Notes under the pieces: generated by a model
The model's input: only the letters and a program-made list of their open reading frames with translations
What the model was told of the DNA's origin: nothing
Database searches by the model: none
Source: Clostridia bacterium
Lineage (GTDB): Bacteria; Bacillota; Clostridia; Oscillospirales; Acutalibacteraceae
DNA: 11,164 nt
Direction of reading: 5' to 3'
NCBI GenBank assembly: GCA_900757335.1
Contig: CAAENL010000113.1
Span: 1 to 11,164 of the forward strand
Part shown: positions 6,868 through 11,164 of the stretch, one piece after another
Numbering within the stretch: position 1 is the stretch's first letter
Layout of the letters: each line of letters opens with the position of its first letter
Translations under genes and position numbers: made by a program

Positions 6868-8472
6868 TTGAGTAACAAAAATTCTGCGTTCAGTTTGCTG
6901 CAACGTGTAGGTCAGTCTTTTATGTTTCCCATTGCACTTTTGCCGGTTGCGGGACTTTTGCTGGGAATAGGAGCGTCGTTTTCCAATCCTCAAATGATAA
7001 ATTCATACGGTTTGGAGTGGCTTCTTGGTAGTGGTACGTTTTTAAATTTCGTATTGGTTGTAATGAAAAACACAGGCGATATAATATTTGCGAATTTGCC
7101 GATTATATTTGCCATAGGAATAGCTTTAGGAATGGCTCACAAAGAAAAAGGAGCTGCAGCTCTTTCTTCAGCAATAGCGTTTTTTATTATGCATGAAACA
7201 ATTCATTCGCTGCTCGAGCTCACAGGAAAACTTGAACCCGGAGCAATGCTCGAAGGAACACTTACATCCGTATGCGGTATAGAATCTTTGCAAATGGGTG
7301 TTTTCGGAGGAATACTCGTAGGTTTAGGCGTAGCTTATCTTCACAATAAATTCTACAAGATTAAACTTCCGAATGTAATTTCTTTCTTTGGCGGAATAAG
7401 ATTTGTTCCTATAGTATCAACCGTTGCTTATATTTTTGTAGGTGTTTTGATGTTTTTCCTTTGGCCATATGTTCAAGAGGGAATGTATGGCCTGGGTAGT
7501 CTTGTTACGGCGTCGAATTATGCAGGAACGTTTGTCTACGGCCTTATAGAAAGAGCTCTTATACCGTTTGGGCTGCATCACGTTTTTTATACTCCTTTCT
7601 GGTATACAGGACTCGGTGGAACTGCCGTTGTGGACGGAATTTATGTAACAGGAGCTCAAAACATATTTTTTGCGGAACTTGCTTCTTCATCCGTTAAACA
7701 CTTCAGTGTCAACGCAGCAAGGTTTATGACGGGAAAATTCCCATTTATGATTTTTGGACTCCCTGCAGCAGCTTTGGCAATTTATACAACAGCAAAACCT
7801 TCAAAGAAAAAAGTCGTCGGTGGATTATTGTTTTCAGCGGCTCTTACCTCAATGATAACAGGTATTACTGAACCTATAGAATTTACATTTTTATTTGTAG
7901 CTCCGATTTTGTATGCCGTTCACTGCGTGTTTGCAGGCCTTTCGTTTATGATTATGCATATACTTAAAGTTGCGGTTGGAATGACTTTTTCCGGAGGACT
8001 TATTGATTTATTCCTTTTTGGAATACTTCAGGGAAATGCAAAAACAAATTGGATTTACATTATTCCTGTAGGACTTGTCTATGCAGCTGTGTATTATTTT
8101 CTTTTCAAATTTGCAATTGAGAAATTTAATCTTATGACTCCCGGTCGAGAAGAAGACGAAATAGAATCCAAATTATACACCAAAAAAGATTACGAAGCTA
8201 CCAAAAAAGAAAATGCTTCCGAACTCATCGTTGAGGGTGTAGGAGGAATTGAAAATATAGAAAGTCTCGACTGCTGTGCGACTCGTTTAAGAATAAAGGT
8301 GATTGACCCTGAAAAAGTTGATGAGTCTATCCTTAAACAAAGCGGATGTGCGGGAGTCATAAAAAAAGGTACGGGAATCCAGGTGGTTTTTGGCCCTAGA
8401 GTTACGGTTATAAAGTCAGAACTTGAAGAATATATGGAAAATATGAAAAAGTCAGAAAAGCTTTCAAAATAG
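6868..8472 (+). CDS. ptsG: PTS sugar permease EIICB, glucose / alpha-glucoside / GlcNAc superfamily
   Basis: A 534-residue membrane permease from TTG 6868. It opens with LLQRVGQSFMFPIALLPVAG, typical of the N-terminus of this family. The EIIC part (to about 420) has some ten hydrophobic segments, the FGLHH motif (about 234-238), FMTGKFPFMIFGLPAAALA (about 286-304) and the sugar-site motif GITEPIEFTF (332-341). A charged linker (about 424-455) leads to the EIIB domain with LDCCATRLR, where Cys470 is the phosphocysteine, followed by CAGVIKKGTGIQVVFG. No EIIA domain is fused; that role is filled by crr just upstream. FWYTGLGGT and the GAQNIFFAEL segment resemble the maltose/alpha-glucoside (MalX-like) branch as much as PtsG, so the gene symbol is provisional and the sugar is unsettled. 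The operon ends at the terminator 8514-8556. Confidence 0.92.
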   Translation: MSNKNSAFSLLQRVGQSFMFPIALLPVAGLLLGIGASFSNPQMINSYGLEWLLGSGTFLNFVLVVMKNTGDIIFANLPIIFAIGIALGMAHKEKGAAALSSAIAFFIMHETIHSLLELTGKLEPGAMLEGTLTSVCGIESLQMGVFGGILVGLGVAYLHNKFYKIKLPNVISFFGGIRFVPIVSTVAYIFVGVLMFFLWPYVQEGMYGLGSLVTASNYAGTFVYGLIERALIPFGLHHVFYTPFWYTGLGGTAVVDGIYVTGAQNIFFAELASSSVKHFSVNAARFMTGKFPFMIFGLPAAALAIYTTAKPSKKKVVGGLLFSAALTSMITGITEPIEFTFLFVAPILYAVHCVFAGLSFMIMHILKVAVGMTFSGGLIDLFLFGILQGNAKTNWIYIIPVGLVYAAVYYFLFKFAIEKFNLMTPGREEDEIESKLYTKKDYEATKKENASELIVEGVGGIENIESLDCCATRLRIKVIDPEKVDESILKQSGCAGVIKKGTGIQVVFGPRVTVIKSELEEYMENMKKSEKLSK

Positions 8473-8513
8473 AAAATAAAGAAAAAAATTAAATAATACG
8501 GTAATTAAAAAAT

Positions 8514-8556
8514 CGCTTCCTTTTAAGACAAAACAGTCTGTAGGAAGCGTTTTTTT
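8514..8556 (+). terminator. Rho-independent terminator of the PTS operon
   Basis: CGCTTCC (8514-8520) pairs with GGAAGCG (8543-8549). An inner stem pairs AGAC (8526-8529) with GTCT (8536-8539). Seven T follow at 8550-8556. Confidence 0.92.
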
Positions 8557-8563
8557 GTTATAT

Positions 8564-8585
8564 CTAAAAAACTATATAAATAGTT
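8564..8585 (-). terminator. Weak terminator of the cyclin-like gene
   Basis: On the minus strand AACTAT and ATAGTT (8570-8575 and 8580-8585) form a 6-base perfect stem with a four-base loop, followed by a run of T (T-run at 8566-8571, partly in the stem). The stem is AT-rich and weak, but lies about 45 bases after the stop of the gene at 8632. Confidence 0.5.
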
Positions 8586-8631
8586 ACACATTCATCGTAA
8601 AAAAATCAGTTTAAGACATTTTTGTGTTTGT

Positions 8632-10020
8632 TCAAAATCCTAAAATTTTTTTGTAGTGTAAATAATCTTCTCTGGAAACATATAGACGATAATCAAGATT
8701 TTTCAATAAAACTTTTTCGTAATGTATTAATTTAGGTTTAAGTATCCAATCAATTATTGCCCTTTTATGTACTATAAAACTATGTAAATCAAATTCATCC
8801 TTTAATTTTGGCTTTAGTTCAAAAGCAATTTCTGCCCATTCTGATACGGTAGCGTTGTATAAATCATCTCCTGCAAATTTATCTGCAATGCAAAACAAAG
8901 TTATGAGAGTATAAAAAAATCTTTCCGATTCATTTTTTTCGTCTTTGGTATCACGAATTAATTTTATATAATCTATTCTATCCCAGTAACACATAACAGT
9001 TATTAAAAGCTCAGGAGTTAATTGGTTGTATAAACTTTTATTTAAAAGGATATTTTTAATATAACACTTAATTCTTTGGCACGCTATCGTAGCTCGATCA
9101 GCCATATGCGAAGAAACATTTTCAATTATGTAATCCATAACTAAGTTTCGTTCTTCTAAGGCGGGATTTAAGCTTTGAGCTGTCATAGGAGAGTTAACTT
9201 TTTTATCGGATGAGGCAAGGGGCGATTTTTGAGATTCCTGATAATGTGATGAAGCGTTAAAATAATGATGAAGTAATTCTGGAGGAAGATGAGAAAAATC
9301 CGAAACTTTAGAAGTTAAATTTGAGGGGTTTGGAGGGAGCGGCAAACATCCTTCCGATGACGAAGAAGACCCAGATGAATTTGATGATCTTTGAGAGGAC
9401 GTCAGAGATCCCAATTCGAATGGTATGCTAATACGTGGAGTATTAGATGATTCTGAAAATTCCTGAGAGTGCGATAAATCGGTTGAATCTGGACATCCTT
9501 CTGATAGCGAAGAAGAACGAGATGATTCTGAAGATTCCTGAGAATGACAAAAAACGATAGGATTTAAGAATAAGCATTCTTCAGATGATGAAGAACCGGG
9601 TGAGCTTGAGGATTTCTTATAACACGGAGAACCTTCAGAGAATGAATATTTTTTAGATAAAGAAGAATTAGATAAATTTAGAGATTTATGAAAAAACGGT
9701 GAAGCGGTTAAACCCGAACACTCTTCCGATGGCGAAGAAGATCCAGATGAATTCGATGATTTTTGAGAACTGGATGAGGCATTGAAATCTGGGTATTCTT
9801 CGGGATGTAAAAGCGTGTCATCACCGGAACTGCCTTCAGAGTCTTCAGGGTATTCCTTGTTGTCTGAATAATAGCAGCCAGAACTTTCGCTTGAATCATC
9901 GGAGGAAAGTGCCTCATATGTTTTTTGCGGTGGAATAGCATAAGCTTGGTAAAAATTTACCAAATATGTAAGTAATAGTATAAACGAAATTGTTCGTGCT
10001 CGCAATTTTGAACATAACAT
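8632..10020 (-). CDS. Secreted Ser-rich repeat protein with a C-terminal PHO80-like cyclin domain
   Basis: A 462-residue protein of no family I can name as a whole. Residues 1-28 are a Sec signal peptide: Lys/Arg-rich start, hydrophobic core ISFILLLTYLVNF, and A-Y-A before the predicted cut. Residues 38-80 are acidic and Ser-rich. Residues 82-225 hold about six degenerate Ser-rich repeats, often ending S-E-[EG]-C. Residues 291-460 look like a cyclin box: IKCYIKNI (317-324), TPELLITVMCYWDRI (335-349), ERFFYTLITLFCIADKFAGDD (366-386), YNATVSEWA (388-396), YEKVLLKNLDYRLYVSREDY (434-453). Lys381 and Glu435 fall where cyclins keep the Lys-Glu pair that contacts the kinase. An extra ~25 residues sit before the last helices. 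There is no LPXTG, lipobox or membrane anchor, so release from the cell is likely. A perfect GGAGG (10028-10032) lies 7 bases before the ATG. It follows the rplL terminator in the same direction; I see no strong promoter. The cyclin call rests on motif recognition. Confidence 0.72.
   Translation of the reverse strand: MLCSKLRARTISFILLLTYLVNFYQAYAIPPQKTYEALSSDDSSESSGCYYSDNKEYPEDSEGSSGDDTLLHPEEYPDFNASSSSQKSSNSSGSSSPSEECSGLTASPFFHKSLNLSNSSLSKKYSFSEGSPCYKKSSSSPGSSSSEECLFLNPIVFCHSQESSESSRSSSLSEGCPDSTDLSHSQEFSESSNTPRISIPFELGSLTSSQRSSNSSGSSSSSEGCLPLPPNPSNLTSKVSDFSHLPPELLHHYFNASSHYQESQKSPLASSDKKVNSPMTAQSLNPALEERNLVMDYIIENVSSHMADRATIACQRIKCYIKNILLNKSLYNQLTPELLITVMCYWDRIDYIKLIRDTKDEKNESERFFYTLITLFCIADKFAGDDLYNATVSEWAEIAFELKPKLKDEFDLHSFIVHKRAIIDWILKPKLIHYEKVLLKNLDYRLYVSREDYLHYKKILGF
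9346..9777 (-). repeat. Degenerate in-frame tandem repeats, about 75 bases each, in the cyclin-like gene
   Basis: Coding residues 82-225. The repeat anchors (SQK, HK, KK, SQE, SQE, SQR) fall at residues 85, 111, 134, 160, 185 and 209, a spacing of 23-26 residues. The best pair is residues 84-101 (SSQKSSNSSGSSSPSEEC) and 208-225 (SSQRSSNSSGSSSSSEGC). FNASS at 79-83 recurs at 254-258, which suggests a seventh, degraded copy. Confidence 0.7.
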
Positions 10021-10071
10021 AATATAACCTCCTTTTATTTTTTATTCAAAACAGCAAATCAATAGACGAGT

Positions 10072-10101
10072 AAAAAGCTTACATAACAACCATGTAAGCT
10101 T
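10072..10101 (-). terminator. Rho-independent terminator after rplL
   Basis: A perfect 10-base stem, AAGCTTACAT (10075-10084) with ATGTAAGCTT (10092-10101), has a seven-base loop. Read on the minus strand it is followed by T's (TTTTT at 10072-10076, overlapping the stem base). It lies 27 bases after the rplL stop and about 55 bases before the cyclin-like gene. Confidence 0.8.
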
Positions 10102-10127
10102 ATTAAAATAATATGAAAGAATCTAAA

Positions 10128-10505
10128 CTATTTTACTTCGATTTCTGCTCCGAGTTCTTCGAGTTGTTTTTTGATGTCTTCAGCTGCTTCTTTAGCTACT
10201 TTTTCTTTTATTGTTTTAGGAGCTTCGTCGACAATAGCTTTAGCTTCTTTGAGTCCGAGACCTGTGATATCTTTTACAGCTTTAACAACTTTGATTTTGT
10301 TGTCTCCTGCTGATTTTAAAACTACGTCAAATTCTGTTTTTTCTTCGACTGCTGCTGCACCGGCTGCTGCGGGAGCTGCTGCAACTGCTACAGGAGCTGC
10401 TGCTGATACTCCGAATTCTTCTTCAAGAGCTTTTACGAGTTCGCTAAGTTCGAGAACTGTTAATGATTTTACATCTTCAATTAATTTTGTTACTTTTTCT
10501 GACAT
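10128..10505 (-). CDS. rplL: 50S ribosomal protein L7/L12
   Basis: 125 residues, the usual length. It forms the flexible stalk dimers on L10 that recruit translation factors to the ribosome. The N-terminal dimerisation domain covers residues 1-33 ([20 protein letters not shown]...). A hinge rich in Ala, Pro and Val (34-53) follows, and the C-terminal factor-binding domain (57-125) carries the conserved [20 protein letters not shown] (70-89) and VDEAPKTIK (92-100). The ATG has GGAGGT about 9 bases upstream. It lies 41 bases after rplJ and ends in a strong terminator. rpoB, the usual next gene in Firmicutes, does not follow. Confidence 0.98.
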   Translation of the reverse strand: MSEKVTKLIEDVKSLTVLELSELVKALEEEFGVSAAAPVAVAAAPAAAGAAAVEEKTEFDVVLKSAGDNKIKVVKAVKDITGLGLKEAKAIVDEAPKTIKEKVAKEAAEDIKKQLEELGAEIEVK

Positions 10506-10546
10506 TATTGTTTACCTCCATAATTTAAACATTTAATTAATAAATT

Positions 10547-11077
10547 TTATGCACTTTGTTTTTCGGCGATCGCATTAAGTGCCACTACGAGGCCTTTAAG
10601 GGTTGCATTAAGTACAGTAGCGAATCCTGAGATAGGAGCGTTGAGTCCTCCCAGTGCTTGTGCGACAAGAACTTCTCTTGAAGGAAGTTTTGCTAAATTC
10701 GAAACTTCTTTTGAATCTATTACGTTTCCGTCAATAAATCCTGATTTGATTTTAAAGAAATCGTGATCAGAAGCAAATTTGCAAAGTATTCTTGAAGCTG
10801 CTACATAATCATTTTCACTGATAGCGATAGCTGTTGAGCCTTCCAAAACGGGATCAAGTCCTTGAATATCGGCGGCCTGAGCAGCTCTTTTTAAAAGAGT
10901 GTTCTTAACAACCATGTAATTGATGTCGGACTCACGTAATTCTTTTCTGAGCTTTGTGTCGTCCTCAACATTTATACCTTGGTAACTTACGACTACGCCT
11001 GCACAAGAAGATTTTAATTTTTCGGCTATATCGGCAACTATTGCTTTCTTTTGTTCTAATGCTTTAGCACTTGGCAA
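10547..11077 (-). CDS. rplJ: 50S ribosomal protein L10
   Basis: 176 residues from TTG 11077. L10 anchors the L7/L12 dimers to 23S rRNA and, in many bacteria, represses its own operon by binding the leader. Features: PSAKALEQKKAIVADIAEKL at the N-terminus, VVSYQGINVEDDTKLRKELR, YMVVKNTLLKRAA (all typical of L10), and a C-terminal helix that binds L7/L12. A longer frame begins at GTG 11086, but the AGGGGGTGA site (11083-11091) overlaps that codon. TTG 11077 sits at normal spacing and gives the canonical M-P-S-A-K start. It is co-transcribed with rplL. Confidence 0.97.
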   Translation of the reverse strand: MPSAKALEQKKAIVADIAEKLKSSCAGVVVSYQGINVEDDTKLRKELRESDINYMVVKNTLLKRAAQAADIQGLDPVLEGSTAIAISENDYVAASRILCKFASDHDFFKIKSGFIDGNVIDSKEVSNLAKLPSREVLVAQALGGLNAPISGFATVLNATLKGLVVALNAIAEKQSA

Positions 11078-11082
11078 TTCGT

Positions 11083-11091
11083 TCACCCCCT
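11083..11091 (-). promoter_or_regulatory. Shine-Dalgarno site that decides the rplJ start
   Basis: AGGGGGTGA on the minus strand covers the GTG at 11086, so that codon is part of the ribosome binding site. The TTG at 11077 lies 5 bases beyond the site. Confidence 0.65.
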
Positions 11092-11094
11092 AGT

Positions 11095-11150
11095 AAAAAA
11101 GAAAATCACCGACTTTCCAACTATCCGAAGATAAGAAAGAAAAGCCGATG
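11095..11150 (-). terminator. Attenuator-like terminator in the rplJ leader
   Basis: On the minus strand CATCGGCTTT and AAAGTCGGTG form a stem of about ten pairs with G-U pairs. An inner TATC-TTCG-GATA tetraloop stem sits at its tip, and TTTTCTTTTTT follows, just before the rplJ SD. Position and form fit the attenuator half of an L10 leader, the known autoregulatory element bound by L10-L12. The rest would lie beyond the window edge. It might instead end an upstream gene. Confidence 0.65.
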
Positions 11151-11164
11151 AAATTTAATTTTAA

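Noticed and set aside
8641-9150. Reading the cyclin-like domain as a TFIIB/TFB-type cyclin fold
   Set aside because: There is only one repeat, no zinc ribbon, and the LDYRLYVS and KFAGDD segments match PHO80-like cyclins better. The protein is also exported.
9244-9295. HLPPELLHHYF (residues 244-254 of the cyclin-like protein) as the start of an F-box
   Set aside because: Only the first ten or so residues resemble an F-box. The rest of the roughly 45-residue motif is absent and Ser-rich linker follows.
9346-9777. Ser-rich region as a glycosylated streptococcal-type adhesin exported by accessory Sec
   Set aside because: There is no KxYKxGKxW-type long signal peptide, no LPXTG anchor, and no secA2/secY2 or glycosyltransferase genes nearby. 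The repeats contain Cys and acidic residues.
10171-10536. 121-codon plus-strand frame opposite rplL
   Set aside because: It is the antisense image of the Ala-rich L7/L12 gene, with low-complexity Ser/Ala/Thr content and no SD.

Overview
The window looks like the chromosome of a low-GC Gram-positive bacterium of the Clostridia (Bacillota). Base composition is strongly AT-rich. Shine-Dalgarno sites are strong (AAGGAG and GGTGAT types) and at least three genes are best read from TTG starts. The protein set fits: a LytR-CpsA-Psr cell-wall glycopolymer ligase, a complete glucose-type PTS with a low-GC style HPr, and clostridial-looking L10 and L7/L12. A secreted protein with an apparent eukaryotic-type cyclin domain suggests a life in close contact with, or inside, a eukaryotic cell such as a protist. 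That ecological reading is inference only; a protist endosymbiont related to the Oscillospiraceae is one possibility.

Layout. 1-630: AT-rich leader, a good sigma-A promoter and a small four-helix membrane protein of unknown function. 633-675: hairpin between convergent genes. 683-1795 (minus): LCP-family ligase with its own promoter. 1897-3663 (minus): GTP-type phosphoenolpyruvate carboxykinase. 3664-4144: divergent regulatory region with a pck promoter, a near-consensus ptsH promoter and a hairpin in the ptsH leader. 4145-8472 (plus): ptsH, ptsI, a crr-like EIIA and a ptsG-like EIICB, closed by a strong terminator at 8514-8556. 8632-10020 (minus): a 462-residue secreted Ser-rich protein ending in a PHO80-like cyclin box. 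10128-11077 (minus): rplL and rplJ, with a terminator after rplL and an attenuator-like hairpin upstream of rplJ.

How the genes work together. Enzyme I takes phosphate from PEP, passes it to HPr, then to EIIA and EIIB, and EIIC brings in the sugar; all four components lie in one transcription unit. The divergent PEPCK interconverts oxaloacetate and PEP and could feed the PEP pool that the PTS draws on. HPr is unusual: the active His15 is present but regulatory Ser46 is Gly, and the protein carries an acidic, Asn/Ser-rich tail of about 45 residues.

The most striking object is the gene at 8632-10020. It encodes a Sec signal peptide ending in A-Y-A, about six degenerate 23-26-residue Ser-rich repeats each carrying conserved S-E-[EG]-C-like ends, and a C-terminal cyclin-like domain whose last part (L-D-Y-R-L-Y-V-S) is very close to PHO80-type cyclins. 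It sits where many Firmicutes carry rpoB. A bacterium that secretes a cyclin could be acting on a host cyclin-dependent kinase, and I propose it as the candidate undescribed system here.
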